Source: Lysobacter sp. ISL-50 (lineage in GTDB: Bacteria > Pseudomonadota > Gammaproteobacteria > Xanthomonadales > Xanthomonadaceae). From it: a stretch of 64,000 bases of DNA. How positions within the stretch are numbered: position 1 is the stretch's first letter; every line of letters starts with the position of its first letter. Made by a program: the position numbers and the translations under genes. The notes beneath the pieces were generated by a model that searched no databases, was not told where the DNA came from, and saw nothing but the letters and a program-made list of their open reading frames with translations. The stretch covers positions 1-64,000 of the forward strand of contig NZ_JAGGRI010000035.1 in NCBI RefSeq assembly GCF_018612875.1, written 5' to 3'. Positions 9,165 to 18,150 of this stretch are shown piece after piece.

Positions 9165-9203
9165 TTAACAACACTTTAATTATTCCTCCAAGCCGTCTAC
9201 TAT
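9165..9203 (+). promoter_or_regulatory. Promoter of TonB-dependent receptor 2, with shared element
   Basis: TTAACAACACTTTAATT (9165-9181) repeats the receptor 1 element. TTTAAT (9175-9180), a 17-base spacer and TACTAT (9198-9203) keep the same spacing, and the ATG follows about 97 bases later (87 for receptor 1). Confidence 0.65.
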
Positions 9204-9299
9204 CGGGCCGGCTTTGCCAATTTAGGCCTTCAGTTATGCGCCGTTTGGCCAGCCCCTTTGCATGGGACCCGTTCGTTCAGGACAGACTTGGAGAGAGAG

Positions 9300-12203
9300 A
9301 TGACCCTGAAGACCACCAAATTGCGCGACGCGATCGTCTTCGCGTTGTGCGTGGGCGCGACCAGCCTTGCCGGTACCGGCTTGGCCTCGGCCCAGGACGC
9401 TGCGGCACCCGCCGCGCCGGCCGCTGAAGACGCCACCACCCTGGATCGCATCCAGGTCACTGGCTCACGCATTTCCATCCCCGGTCTGACCACCAACAGC
9501 CCAGTGATGACGGTCAGCCAAGAAGAAATCGCCCGCAACCAGCCGGTAACCGCGGAAGACTTCCTCAAGATCGTACCGGGCGCCGTCCCGTCGATCGGCC
9601 CCGGCACCAACAACGGCGCCAACGGCGGCGCAACGATCAATCTGCGCGGCCTGGGCGATAACCGCACCGTCGTGCTGATGGACGGCCGCCGCGTCGTTCC
9701 GTTCAACCTGTTCGGCGTGGTCGATACCAACGTCATCCCGGTCGCGCTGATCGACAGCGTGGACCTGGTCACCGGCGGCGCATCCGCGGTGTACGGCGCC
9801 GACGCCGTCGCCGGCGTGGTCAACTTCGTGCTGAAGCGCAACTTCGAAGGCATCGAAGTCAACTCCAGCTACGGCCAGTCCAGCAAGCAGGACGGCGACC
9901 GCCGCAACACCACCGTCACCATGGGCATGAACCTGGACGAGGGTCGCGGCAACTTCGTGATCAGCCTGGGCAAGACCGACAACGATCCGCTGTTGCAGGG
10001 TTCGCGCGGCTTCTCCGAGTTCAACCTCGACTCGACCAATGGCGAAGCCGGCGGTTCGGGCACCTCGATTCCGACCCGAGTCGGCGGTGGCCTGGGCCAG
10101 ATCAATCCGGCCACCGGCCGTTTCGACGGCATCGTTACGCCGTTCAACTACAACCCATACAACTTCAACCAGACCGCGCTGGATCGCTGGCAGGCCACCG
10201 CGCTGGGCCGTTACGAGATCAACAAGCACGCTGAGGCCTATACCCAGCTGCTGTACACGCGCTCCAACGTGTTCTCGCAGATCGCTCCGGGTGGCCTGTT
10301 CGGCGGCCGTTTCGATCTGGGCATCGGCAACCCGCTGATCCCCAACGCCGCCCGTCAGCAGATGTGCACCGCGTTCAACGTGGCCGCAGCCGACTGCGTC
10401 GCCGGCAGCCCGACCACCATCAACACCACGCTCAACCGCCGCACCACCGAGTTGGGCACCCGCTCCACCGACTTCCAGAACAAGGTCTTCCAGGCCACTG
10501 TGGGTGTGCGCGGCGACATCAACGACAACTGGCGCTACGACGCGTACTGGTCGCACGGTGAAGCCGATCAGCTGACCGTCTCGGCCGGCTTCCTGTCCAA
10601 GGCCCGCACCCAGCAGGCGCTGCTGTCCACCGACGGCGTCAACTGCGTTGATCCGAGCAATGGCTGTATCCCGCTGAACCTGTGGGGTCCGGAAGGCTCG
10701 ATCAGCAAGGACTCGAAGAAGTTCCTCGAAGTGCTGACCTTCGCCACCCAGCGCGTCGAACAGGAAGTGTGGTCGGGTTCGATCGACGGCGACCTGGGCG
10801 ACAACTTCAAGAGCCCGTGGGCCGATTACCCGATCGGTCTGGCGTTCGGTTTGGAAGGCCGCAAGGTCGATGCGCGCAATCAGGCCGATGCCGCTTCGCG
10901 CGATCCGGAAGAAGTGCAGGGCTCCGGCGGCGCCAACCCGGACGTGGAAGGCAACTTCACGCTGCGTGAGGCTTATGTCGAAACCATCGTTCCGCTGATC
11001 AGCGGCAAGACCGGCGCGCAGTCGTTGAACTTCGAAGCCGGCTACCGCCACAGCGAGTTCAAGTCGGGCCAGACCGACGTCGATTACGGCAGCTACAAGT
11101 ACGGCCTGGAATGGGCCCCGATCGAATCGCTGCGCTTCCGCGGCATGTTCCAGCGCGCGACCCGCGCCCCGAACGTCAACGAGCTGTTCCAGCCGGTGGT
11201 CACCGGTCTGGACAACACCGCGGTCGATCCCTGCGAACCCGGTCAGTTGGCGCTGAACGGCGGCGTGACCGGCCAGGTCGCGGCGTTGTGCGTCGCCACC
11301 GGCGTGCCGCAGGCGATTTTGGACCAGTTCGGCGGCGTCGACGGTCCGAGCGCTGGCCAGGCCAACGCGTTCGTCGGCGGCAATCCGATCCTGGGCCCGG
11401 AAAAGGCCGACACCCAGACCCTGGGTCTGGTCTGGCAGCCGCTGGAAGATCTGTCGATCACCCTGGACTACTGGAAAATCGACATCAAGGACGCGATCAC
11501 CCGTCCGGTGCTCGGCGATGCGCTGTTCGGCTGTTACGACAGGCAGTTCAACCCGACCCTCAGCGTCAACAACCCGATGTGCCAGCTGATGATCGGCGCT
11601 CGCGAAGCCGGCGACGGTTCGCTCAACGGCGAAGCGCGCGGCCCGTTCCTGGATCGCTCGAACAAGGGCCGCATCACCACCAGCGGCTGGGATCTGGGCG
11701 TTCGCTACGGCATCCCGCTGGCCAACGAGTGGGGCCGCCTGGACTTCTCGCTGGATCTGACCAAGACCGACGAGTACGACTACCAGGGTGACCCGCTGGT
11801 GCCGAAGCACGACTGCGTCGGCGTCTACGGCGTCTCGTGCAACGTCATCGCCGGCATCGTGTACGACTACAAGTCGAACTTCCGCGCGGTGTGGTCGATC
11901 AAGGACTTCGAGCTGGGCTTCAACTGGCGCCACCTGAGCGCGGTCGACGTCGAGCCGGGCCCGATCGAGTGGTTCCCGGACTACACCTCGATCGACGCCT
12001 ACGACTACTTCGATCTGACCCTGGCCTACGAGCTGCCGTGGAATGCGCGCATCAACTTCACCGTGAACAACGTCGCCGACAAGAAGCCGCCGGTCGTGGG
12101 CAGCAACATCGGCAGCACCGGCTTCAACAGCGGCAACACGTTCCCGCAGTACTACGACACCCTGGGTCGCTACTACACCATGGGCATCACGATGCGCTTC
12201 TGA
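9300..12203 (+). CDS. TonB-dependent receptor 2 (paralog of receptor 1)
   Basis: 967-residue outer-membrane receptor. MTLKTTKLRDAIVFALCV is nearly identical to the start of receptor 1; signal peptide cleavage is likely near GLASAQD. TonB-box-like TTLDRIQVTGSRI, plug with NLRGLGDNRTVVLMDGRR and VDLVTGGASAVYGADAVAGVV, barrel with RATRAPNVNELFQP, and a C-terminal phenylalanine (GITMRF). The ATG at 9300 is preferred because GGAGAGAGAG sits directly upstream and it matches the receptor 1 start; an in-frame ATG at 9258 has neither. The barrel loops diverge strongly from receptor 1, suggesting different ligands. Confidence 0.93.
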   Translation: MTLKTTKLRDAIVFALCVGATSLAGTGLASAQDAAAPAAPAAEDATTLDRIQVTGSRISIPGLTTNSPVMTVSQEEIARNQPVTAEDFLKIVPGAVPSIGPGTNNGANGGATINLRGLGDNRTVVLMDGRRVVPFNLFGVVDTNVIPVALIDSVDLVTGGASAVYGADAVAGVVNFVLKRNFEGIEVNSSYGQSSKQDGDRRNTTVTMGMNLDEGRGNFVISLGKTDNDPLLQGSRGFSEFNLDSTNGEAGGSGTSIPTRVGGGLGQINPATGRFDGIVTPFNYNPYNFNQTALDRWQATALGRYEINKHAEAYTQLLYTRSNVFSQIAPGGLFGGRFDLGIGNPLIPNAARQQMCTAFNVAAADCVAGSPTTINTTLNRRTTELGTRSTDFQNKVFQATVGVRGDINDNWRYDAYWSHGEADQLTVSAGFLSKARTQQALLSTDGVNCVDPSNGCIPLNLWGPEGSISKDSKKFLEVLTFATQRVEQEVWSGSIDGDLGDNFKSPWADYPIGLAFGLEGRKVDARNQADAASRDPEEVQGSGGANPDVEGNFTLREAYVETIVPLISGKTGAQSLNFEAGYRHSEFKSGQTDVDYGSYKYGLEWAPIESLRFRGMFQRATRAPNVNELFQPVVTGLDNTAVDPCEPGQLALNGGVTGQVAALCVATGVPQAILDQFGGVDGPSAGQANAFVGGNPILGPEKADTQTLGLVWQPLEDLSITLDYWKIDIKDAITRPVLGDALFGCYDRQFNPTLSVNNPMCQLMIGAREAGDGSLNGEARGPFLDRSNKGRITTSGWDLGVRYGIPLANEWGRLDFSLDLTKTDEYDYQGDPLVPKHDCVGVYGVSCNVIAGIVYDYKSNFRAVWSIKDFELGFNWRHLSAVDVEPGPIEWFPDYTSIDAYDYFDLTLAYELPWNARINFTVNNVADKKPPVVGSNIGSTGFNSGNTFPQYYDTLGRYYTMGITMRF

Positions 12204-12228
12204 TAAGAAACACGTAATCCGAGTCATT

Positions 12229-12256
12229 AAAGGCGGGCTTCGGCCCGCCTTTTTTT
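12229..12256 (+). terminator. Intrinsic terminator of receptor 2
   Basis: AGGCGGGC (12231-12238), a TTCG tetraloop and GCCCGCCT (12243-12250), followed by a T run to 12256; two flanking A-T pairs extend the stem. Strong terminator. Confidence 0.92.
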
Positions 12257-12378
12257 GTCTGCGGTTTGGTTGGGCGACGACCGCGGATTTCGAAAGCGGC
12301 GGGCATGGCTTCGGGCGAGAGGGGCCTCGCCGTGCGCGTGCTGCTCGTTGATCGCCGGGCCTGACGGCGACGTTAACC

Positions 12379-13644
12379 TCAGCGGTTCGCCAGAAAATCC
12401 CGGTGCGCGCTCATCATCGCGTTAACCATCTCGCGCTCGGCCAGCGACAACAGCGGGTTCCACACGTCGAAGATCAGCACCACGCGCAATTCGTCGCTGT
12501 CGTTGCGCGCCTCGTGTTCGATCGAATCGTCGAAGATCAGCACTTCGCCGACCGTCCATTCGCGCCGTTCGAAGCCGACCCGGTAGGTGCACTTCTCCGG
12601 CACGATCAGCGGCAGGTGCACGACCAGGCGCGCATTGGTCTCGCCGTGATGCGGCGGGATGTGCGTATGCGGCGCCAGCGCGGAGAACATCGCGTTCGGG
12701 CAGACGTCGGCGATCGCCGCCATCTCCACCGCCTCCAGCGCCGCGCGCGTGTTCGGGCAATGCGCCAGATGCTCGGGCACGGGCTGGGAATAACTCCACA
12801 GCTTGTAGGTGCTCCAGCGCCGCGAATGATTGAGCTCGCGCCACTGGTTGACCGGATCGCCGGGCTGGTACTCGATATACGGGGTGAACTCGGCCTGCTC
12901 GTTGCGCAGCACCTCGCGCATTTCGCGCTGGATATCAAAGGTGCGGCTTTCCAGCTCCGGCACCCAGGCGAACTGGCTGCGGTCGAAGAACGGAATCGCC
13001 GGCAAGCGCGGCACGCACAGCTGATTGCAATCGGCGTGATACGGCTTGCTGCGGCCGACCATGATCGACGCCGCTTCGTCCCAGCGACCCATCGCGCCGG
13101 CTTCCAGCGCCGCGCGCGGCCCGCCGACGCGATGGGCCAGGAACTCGGTGAACTCGTCGCGATACTGATCGACCTTGGCCTGGGCGTGGATCAACTGCTG
13201 CTTGAGCATGTCCGGCCACTGCGGCGGCGGCGGCGCGACGGTCAAGGCGTTGCGATAGGCCTGCGCGGCCGCGCGCGCGTGGCCCTGGCGTTCCAGGTAC
13301 GCGGCCTTGGCCAACAGGCCGGGAAGGAAATAAGCGTCGATCGCGAGCGCAGCGCCGATCGCCTGCCATTCGCCGTCGCTGTTGCCGCGTTCGCGCTGGA
13401 CCATGCCGATCGACAGCAGAATCATCGGGTCGTCGGGCGCGGCGTTGTGCGCGGCCTGCAGCAGTTCAACCGCGCCGCCGGTATCGCCTCGCTGCAGCGC
13501 GTGGATGCCCAGGCTGTACAGCGCTTGCGGGTGCTGCGGCGCGATCGCGCGGACCTGCATCCACAGGCGCTCGGCCTCTTGCCAGCGGCCCGCGCGCGAG
13601 GCCAGGCCGGCGGCCTGGACCAGTTGGTTGATCTGTTCGTTCAA
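12379..13644 (-). CDS. TPR-containing aspartyl/asparaginyl beta-hydroxylase
   Basis: 421 residues in two parts. Residues about 1-150 form TPR-type helical pairs (AERLWMQVRAIAPQHPQALY, LGIHALQRGDTGGAVELLQ, AAQAYRNALTVAP). The C-terminal part is an Asp/Asn beta-hydroxylase domain (Fe(II)/2-oxoglutarate oxygenase): HIPPHHGETNARLVVHLPL supplies the first iron His near 332, RVGFERREWTVGEVLIFDD the 2-oxoglutarate side, and SIEHEARN the second His near 377. Bacterial relatives (LpxO-like) hydroxylate lipid A acyl chains or peptides; no membrane segment is visible, so the substrate is open. TTG at 13644 has GGAG seven bases upstream; ATG at 13701 would add 19 residues without a ribosome site. Confidence 0.87.
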   Translation of the reverse strand: MNEQINQLVQAAGLASRAGRWQEAERLWMQVRAIAPQHPQALYSLGIHALQRGDTGGAVELLQAAHNAAPDDPMILLSIGMVQRERGNSDGEWQAIGAALAIDAYFLPGLLAKAAYLERQGHARAAAQAYRNALTVAPPPPQWPDMLKQQLIHAQAKVDQYRDEFTEFLAHRVGGPRAALEAGAMGRWDEAASIMVGRSKPYHADCNQLCVPRLPAIPFFDRSQFAWVPELESRTFDIQREMREVLRNEQAEFTPYIEYQPGDPVNQWRELNHSRRWSTYKLWSYSQPVPEHLAHCPNTRAALEAVEMAAIADVCPNAMFSALAPHTHIPPHHGETNARLVVHLPLIVPEKCTYRVGFERREWTVGEVLIFDDSIEHEARNDSDELRVVLIFDVWNPLLSLAEREMVNAMMSAHRDFLANR

Positions 13645-13848
13645 GCCCCGTCTCCGGCCCTGCGGCGACCTGCCGGCGCGGCCGGCGATGGCTGGAAGCA
13701 TACGGTCGCGCTTGCGCGCTGACCACGTCCGCGATTGCCTCTGACACGTCGCGACGGGTGTCTCGACGCGCTTACCTCATCCGAGGCGACGCCGCCGATA
13801 CCCGGCGACCGCAGCGCCGCTCAGCCCCGCCTCGCGGCGCCGGCCGGC

Positions 13849-14802
13849 TTATTCGAATTCCAGCGACGCGTCGCCGGAGAAGGTCTCGATCTTGATCTTG
13901 CCGCTGCCGCTGCCGTAGCGATGCTCGAAGCTCGAACCCGGGCCGTGCTTGGGCCGCTGGACTTCCACGTCCGGCGCGCTCAGATCGCCGCTGAAGCTCT
14001 GCCCGCGCACCACCGCCGACAAGCCGCGCGGCATCGACAGGATCACATCGCCGCTGACGGTTTCCAGCGAGATCTCGCCGCTGTCGGCCAGCGCCGCGGA
14101 GATGCGCAGATCGCCGGAGACCGAATTGCCCGAGATCTTGCTCAAGCGCGACTCGTGGGCGGCCATCTCCACCTTGCCCGACACGGTTTCCAGATGCGCC
14201 TCGCCGTTGAGGCGGCCGCGCAGGTCGAGATCGCCGCTGACGGTCTGCGCGGAAATCTTGCGGGTGTTGAGGGTCAGGTGCAGGTCGCCGCTGACGCTCT
14301 CGATTTCCGCCGAGCGCGGCGCGCCGGCCACGGTCACATCGCCGCTGACGCTGTCGATCTGAAGCTCGCGCGAGGCCACGCCGGTGACATCGACGCTGGC
14401 AGACACCGCGTCGATATCCAGCGCGGCCTGCAGCGGGACGGTCACGATCAGGTCGGTCGGCTCGCTCTTGTCGCCGCCGACCAGAAAGCCCATGCCGCTG
14501 CCGCGGTTGGGATAACGGACCTTGATCGACAACTGCTGGCGGTCGCCTTCGATGTCGAGTTTTTCCACACCCTCGCCGAGCGAGCCTTCGATCTTGACCT
14601 CGGGGCGATCCCACACCCGGACCTGGATCAGGCCCTTGACGTTGTCGATCTCGACGCTGCCCAGCGGGTCCAGCGGGCGGGTCTGGTTGATCGGGGTGCC
14701 GGCGAATGCGGGCAACGCGGCGCCCAGGGCGACGGCGAGCAGGCCGATCGCGGGCAGGCGGCGGAGAACGCGGCTACGTGTGCTGTGGCGGACGGTTGTC
14801 AT
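13849..14802 (-). CDS. DUF4097-type exported beta-repeat protein
   Basis: 317 residues with a signal peptide (RRLPAIGLLAVALGAALPAFA, cleavage near residue 35). The rest is a run of short beta-strands carrying about eight [ST](V/F)SG(D/K) motifs (DSVSGDVTVAG, ESVSGDLHLT, QTVSGDLDLR, ETVSGKVEMA, NSVSGDLRIS, ETVSGDVILS, QSFSGDLSAP, ETFSGDASLEFE), the DUF4097/adhesin-like beta-solenoid pattern. Function is unknown; such proteins often follow sigma/anti-sigma genes and may act in the envelope. AAGGAG sits eight bases before the ATG. It is the third gene of the sigma operon, 17 bases after the anti-sigma-like gene. Confidence 0.85.
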   Translation of the reverse strand: MTTVRHSTRSRVLRRLPAIGLLAVALGAALPAFAGTPINQTRPLDPLGSVEIDNVKGLIQVRVWDRPEVKIEGSLGEGVEKLDIEGDRQQLSIKVRYPNRGSGMGFLVGGDKSEPTDLIVTVPLQAALDIDAVSASVDVTGVASRELQIDSVSGDVTVAGAPRSAEIESVSGDLHLTLNTRKISAQTVSGDLDLRGRLNGEAHLETVSGKVEMAAHESRLSKISGNSVSGDLRISAALADSGEISLETVSGDVILSMPRGLSAVVRGQSFSGDLSAPDVEVQRPKHGPGSSFEHRYGSGSGKIKIETFSGDASLEFE

Positions 14803-14819
14803 GGGGCGTTCTCCTTGGA

Positions 14820-15434
14820 TCAGGTGTAAGCCACGCGCTGAGCCAGCGCGAGGCGTCGTGCGTAGGTGCGGCGCAGTTGCTCCAACAGCAGCCGCGAATC
14901 GGGGTCGTGCGCCAGCGCGTCGAGGATCAGCGCGGCGTTGCGGTCGAGTTCGTCGAACGCCGGCTTGAGCGCGACCGCCTGCTGGGTCGCCGGCGCGATT
15001 TCGCGCATCGCCGCCTGGTACTGGCGGGTCATGCCGTCGGCTTCGCGCTGCATCAAGGTGGCCGGGGCGGCGCCGTCGACCGTCGCCACCGCGCCCTGGG
15101 CCGGATCGGCCGGGGTATGCGGAGCGCGGAACTGGCTGCCGATGCCGATCGCCAATGCGGCGACGCTGGCCGCCAGCGCGAGCGGCGCCATCCAGCGATG
15201 GCGCGATACCTCGCGCGGCCGCATCGCGATCACCGCCGGAGTTTCCTCGCGGGGCGCGAGCGGCGCGGACGGCAGTTCCGCCGGCGGCGCCTGTTCGCCC
15301 AGGCGCGCGGCGATGCCGGACCACAGATCGCGCGACGGCGGCAGCTCGCGGCGCATCGCCCGCAACTGCCAGCGCAGCGCGTCGGGCAGTTCGCCTTCCG
15401 GGGCGCGGTCTTGGTTGAGATCGTTGTCGTTCAT
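14820..15434 (-). CDS. Anti-sigma-like single-pass membrane protein without zinc motif
   Basis: 204 residues: a cytoplasmic N-terminal part (about 1-80) with RRELPPSRDLWSGIAARLG, one membrane helix (WMAPLALAASVAALAIGIGS, about 81-100) and a periplasmic helical part ending LLEQLRRTYARRLALAQRV. Position (start overlapping the ECF sigma stop as ATGA) and topology suggest an anti-sigma factor, but the HxxxCxxC zinc motif is absent; the N-terminal half has no cysteine. A protein with the same plan follows the other ECF sigma gene in this window. The function is inferred from context. Confidence 0.75.
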   Translation of the reverse strand: MNDNDLNQDRAPEGELPDALRWQLRAMRRELPPSRDLWSGIAARLGEQAPPAELPSAPLAPREETPAVIAMRPREVSRHRWMAPLALAASVAALAIGIGSQFRAPHTPADPAQGAVATVDGAAPATLMQREADGMTRQYQAAMREIAPATQQAVALKPAFDELDRNAALILDALAHDPDSRLLLEQLRRTYARRLALAQRVAYT

Positions 15435-16018
15435 GCCTGTTCTCCGAGCCGGCTGCGCAGCAGGCTGCGCGCGCGGTGCAACTGTGCCTTGGAACTGCCG
15501 ACCGCCATGCCGAGTTCGACCGCGATCTCTTCGTGTTTCCAGCCTTCCACGTCGTACAGCACCAGCACGGCGCGGGCGCGCGGCGGCAGGCTGGCGACGG
15601 CGCGTTCCAGATCCATCGACAGCGCGGTGACGTGCCCGGCCGAATCGGCGCTGCCGAGGGTGTCGAACACTTCTTCGTCGTTGTCTTCGAACGGACGGCT
15701 GCGGCGGCCGCGCAGTTCCATCAGCGCGGTGTTGACCGCCAGCCGGTGCAGCCAGGTGCCGAAGGCCGATTCGAAGCGGAAGTTCGGCAGCGCCTGCCAG
15801 GCGCGGACGAAGGCTTCCTGGGTCAGATCCTCGGCGCGGGCGCCGTGGTAGCCGACCAGCCGGGCGATGACGCCATGGACGCGGCTGGCGTGGCGGCGGT
15901 ACAGCGCCTCGAAGGCGGCGACCCCGCCGGACGCGGCCGCGGCCACCAGGGCGCGGTCGTCATCGACTTCGGTCGCTAGTGCGGCGTCGGGCATGGAGTC
16001 GTTCACGGCGGTCAGCAT
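15431..16018 (-). CDS. ECF RNA polymerase sigma factor
   Basis: 195 residues with sigma region 2 (AFEALYRRHASRVHGVIARL, then EDLTQEAFVRAWQALPNFRFES and FGTWLHRLAVNTALMELR) and region 4 (LPPRARAVLVLYDVEGWKHE, EIAVELGMAVGSSKAQLHRAR). It directs polymerase to envelope- or stress-type promoters; targets are unknown. First gene of a three-gene operon with the anti-sigma-like and DUF4097 genes, overlapping the second by four bases. The start is uncertain: ATG at 16018 is the first in the conserved stretch; ATG at 15994 is possible; neither has a good ribosome site. Confidence 0.92.
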   Translation of the reverse strand: MLTAVNDSMPDAALATEVDDDRALVAAAASGGVAAFEALYRRHASRVHGVIARLVGYHGARAEDLTQEAFVRAWQALPNFRFESAFGTWLHRLAVNTALMELRGRRSRPFEDNDEEVFDTLGSADSAGHVTALSMDLERAVASLPPRARAVLVLYDVEGWKHEEIAVELGMAVGSSKAQLHRARSLLRSRLGEQA

Positions 16019-16138
16019 ACTGAGTCCGATGCGGGGTCGGGGCTCAGGGTTTAAGGGGGCTGGGATGGGAGTTGGGGCGTTGAGCGGCAGTGCCGGCGCC
16101 GGCGCGAAGGCTCTTGGACAGGCCTCGGCTTCTTGAAG

Positions 16139-16288
16139 CCCCTCTCCCGCTTGCGGGAGAGGGGTTGGGGTGAGGGCACGCGGTGCTGCGCCAATGACGC
16201 AGAGCATCCATCGGCGCCCGCCCTCATCCGCCCCCGCTTTCGCGGGGGCAGGCTCTATCGGCCTCCTTCTCCCGCAAACGGGAGAAGG
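16139..16288. repeat. Two CTCTCCCGC palindromes between the sigma operon and pckG
   Basis: CCCCTCTCCCGC (16139-16150) faces its exact complement at 16153-16164. A variant CCTTCTCCCG (16265-16274) pairs with CGGGAGAAGG (16279-16288). Both are perfect palindromes without T-tracts, typical of interspersed elements in this family; the second lies just after the pckG stop and could also stabilise its 3' end. Confidence 0.7.
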
Positions 16289-16301
16289 GAACAGCGGCTG
16301 T

Positions 16302-18107
16302 TTAAGCCTTCAAAGCCGCCGCGATGCGCTGCTGCTCGTCATGCAGCGCCTGCGGCATGCGCGGGCCGTATTCGCGCAGGTACTCGCCGATGCTGTCGAA
16401 CTCGGCGCTCCAGCCGGCATGGTCGAAGCCGAACAGCTTGGCGTGGGCCTCTTCGTTCAAGCTCACGCCGTCGAGGTTCAGGTCGCCGGCCTTGGGAAGA
16501 TGGCCGATCGGCGTTTGAGTCGCGCCGGCCTCGCCCTTGACCCGGCCGATCATCCACTCGATCACCCGCAGGTTGTCGCCGAAGCCCGGCCACAGGAACT
16601 TGCCATCGTCGCCTTTGCGGAACCAGTTGACATGGAAGACCTTCGGCAGCTTCGCGCCGGCGCCGTCGAAGGACAGCCAATGCGCGAAGTAATCCGCGAA
16701 GTTGTAGCCGCAGAACGGCTTCATCGCCATCGGATCGCGGCGCATCACGCCGACCGCGCCGGTCGCGGCGGCGGTAGTTTCCGAGCCCATCGCCGCGCCG
16801 ACCAGCACGCCGTGGGTCCAGTCGCGCGCTTCGAATACCAGCGGCACCAGCGAGGCGCGGCGGCCGCCGAAGACGATCGCCGAGATCGGCACGCCGGCCG
16901 GGTTTTCGGCTTGCGCCGAATAGCTCGGGCACTGCTTGGCCGACACGGTGAAGCGCGAGTTCGGATGCGCGGCCGGGCCCTTGGCCGCGTCGAAGGCGTT
17001 GCCGCGCCAATCGGTGACCGGGGTCTGGCCGTCGTCCAGGCCTTCCCACCACGGCTGGTTGTCGGCGGTGACGCCGACATTGGTGAAGATGGTGTTGGTC
17101 TGGATCGAGGCCAGCGCGTTCGGGTTCGATTGGGTCGAAGTACCCGGCGCGACGCCGAAGTAACCGGCTTCGGGATTGATCGCGTACAGGCGGCCATCGG
17201 CGCCCGGACGCATCCAGCAGATGTCGTCGCCGACGGTCCACACCTTCCAGCCGGCCTGACGATAGCCTTCCGGCGGAATCAGCATGGCCAGGTTGGTCTT
17301 GCCGCAGGCCGACGGGAACGCCGCGGCGACGTAATGGGTTTCGCCCTGCGGGTTCTCGATGCCGACGATCAGCATGTGCTCGGCCAGCCAGCCTTCGCTG
17401 CGCGCCTGATGCGAGGCGATACGCAAGGCGTGGCACTTCTTGCCGAGCAAGGCGTTGCCGCCGTAGCCCGAACCGAACGACTTGATGGTCAGCTCGTCGG
17501 GGAAATGCATGATGAAACGGCGCTCGGGATCGAGCTCGCCGATCGAATGCAGGCCGCGCACGAACTTGCCTTCGCGCTCGATGCGCTTGAGCGCCGGCGC
17601 GCCCATGCGCGTCATCACGCGCATGTTGGCGACCACGTACGGCGAGTCGGTGATTTCCACGCCGCAACGCGCCAGCGGCGAATCGATCGGGCCCATGCAA
17701 TACGGGATCACGTACAGGGTGCGGCCGCGCATGCAGCCTTCGAACAGCGCGTCCATCTTGGCGTGCGCCTCGCGCGGCGCCATCCAGTGATTGTTCGGGC
17801 CGGCGTCCTCGCGTTCGCTCGTGCACACGAAGGTCAGGTGCTCCACGCGCGCGACATCGTCGGGATGCGAGCGGTGCAGATAGCTGCCCGGATGGGTTTG
17901 TTCGTTAAGAGGTTCCAGGGTGCCGTCGGCCAGCATCTGCGCGATCAGCGCCTGGTTTTCGGCATCGCTGCCGTCGCACCACTGGATCTTGTCGGGCTGC
18001 GTCAGCGCAGCCACCTGGGCCACCCACTCGTTCAATGCGGCAAGGGAACTGCCGGCGCTCCCCAGCGCCGCAGTCATGGGGGTAGCGTCTTTGGAAATGG
18101 CATTCAC
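16302..18107 (-). CDS. pckG: Phosphoenolpyruvate carboxykinase (GTP)
   Basis: 601 residues. Converts oxaloacetate and GTP to phosphoenolpyruvate, GDP and CO2, the entry step of gluconeogenesis. GTP-type signatures: P-loop FPSACGKTNLAML, the metal and substrate region GDDICWMRPGADGRLYAINPE, the reactive-cysteine loop within the P-loop, and GVMRRDPMAMKPFCGYN. The length is normal for the GTP enzyme. Start is GTG at 18107 with GGAG nine bases upstream (reading MNAISKDATP). The TetR gene ends only 43 bases upstream on the same strand, so the two may be cotranscribed, which would tie gluconeogenesis to the divergent fadE. Confidence 0.97.
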   Translation of the reverse strand: MNAISKDATPMTAALGSAGSSLAALNEWVAQVAALTQPDKIQWCDGSDAENQALIAQMLADGTLEPLNEQTHPGSYLHRSHPDDVARVEHLTFVCTSEREDAGPNNHWMAPREAHAKMDALFEGCMRGRTLYVIPYCMGPIDSPLARCGVEITDSPYVVANMRVMTRMGAPALKRIEREGKFVRGLHSIGELDPERRFIMHFPDELTIKSFGSGYGGNALLGKKCHALRIASHQARSEGWLAEHMLIVGIENPQGETHYVAAAFPSACGKTNLAMLIPPEGYRQAGWKVWTVGDDICWMRPGADGRLYAINPEAGYFGVAPGTSTQSNPNALASIQTNTIFTNVGVTADNQPWWEGLDDGQTPVTDWRGNAFDAAKGPAAHPNSRFTVSAKQCPSYSAQAENPAGVPISAIVFGGRRASLVPLVFEARDWTHGVLVGAAMGSETTAAATGAVGVMRRDPMAMKPFCGYNFADYFAHWLSFDGAGAKLPKVFHVNWFRKGDDGKFLWPGFGDNLRVIEWMIGRVKGEAGATQTPIGHLPKAGDLNLDGVSLNEEAHAKLFGFDHAGWSAEFDSIGEYLREYGPRMPQALHDEQQRIAAALKA

Positions 18108-18150
18108 GGCAATGGTCTCCAGCCGGGGGACAACGGTAAGGGAACGGGTG

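Noticed and set aside
6082-12203. The twin receptors as a recent tandem duplication or mobile island
   Set aside because: Only the N terminus, promoter element and ribosome site are alike; barrels are strongly diverged, and no direct repeats, transposase or composition break flank them.
6022-12227. Long minus-strand open frames opposite both large receptors
   Set aside because: Antisense shadows: the plus strand encodes signal peptides, plugs and barrel ends with proper ribosome sites and terminators.
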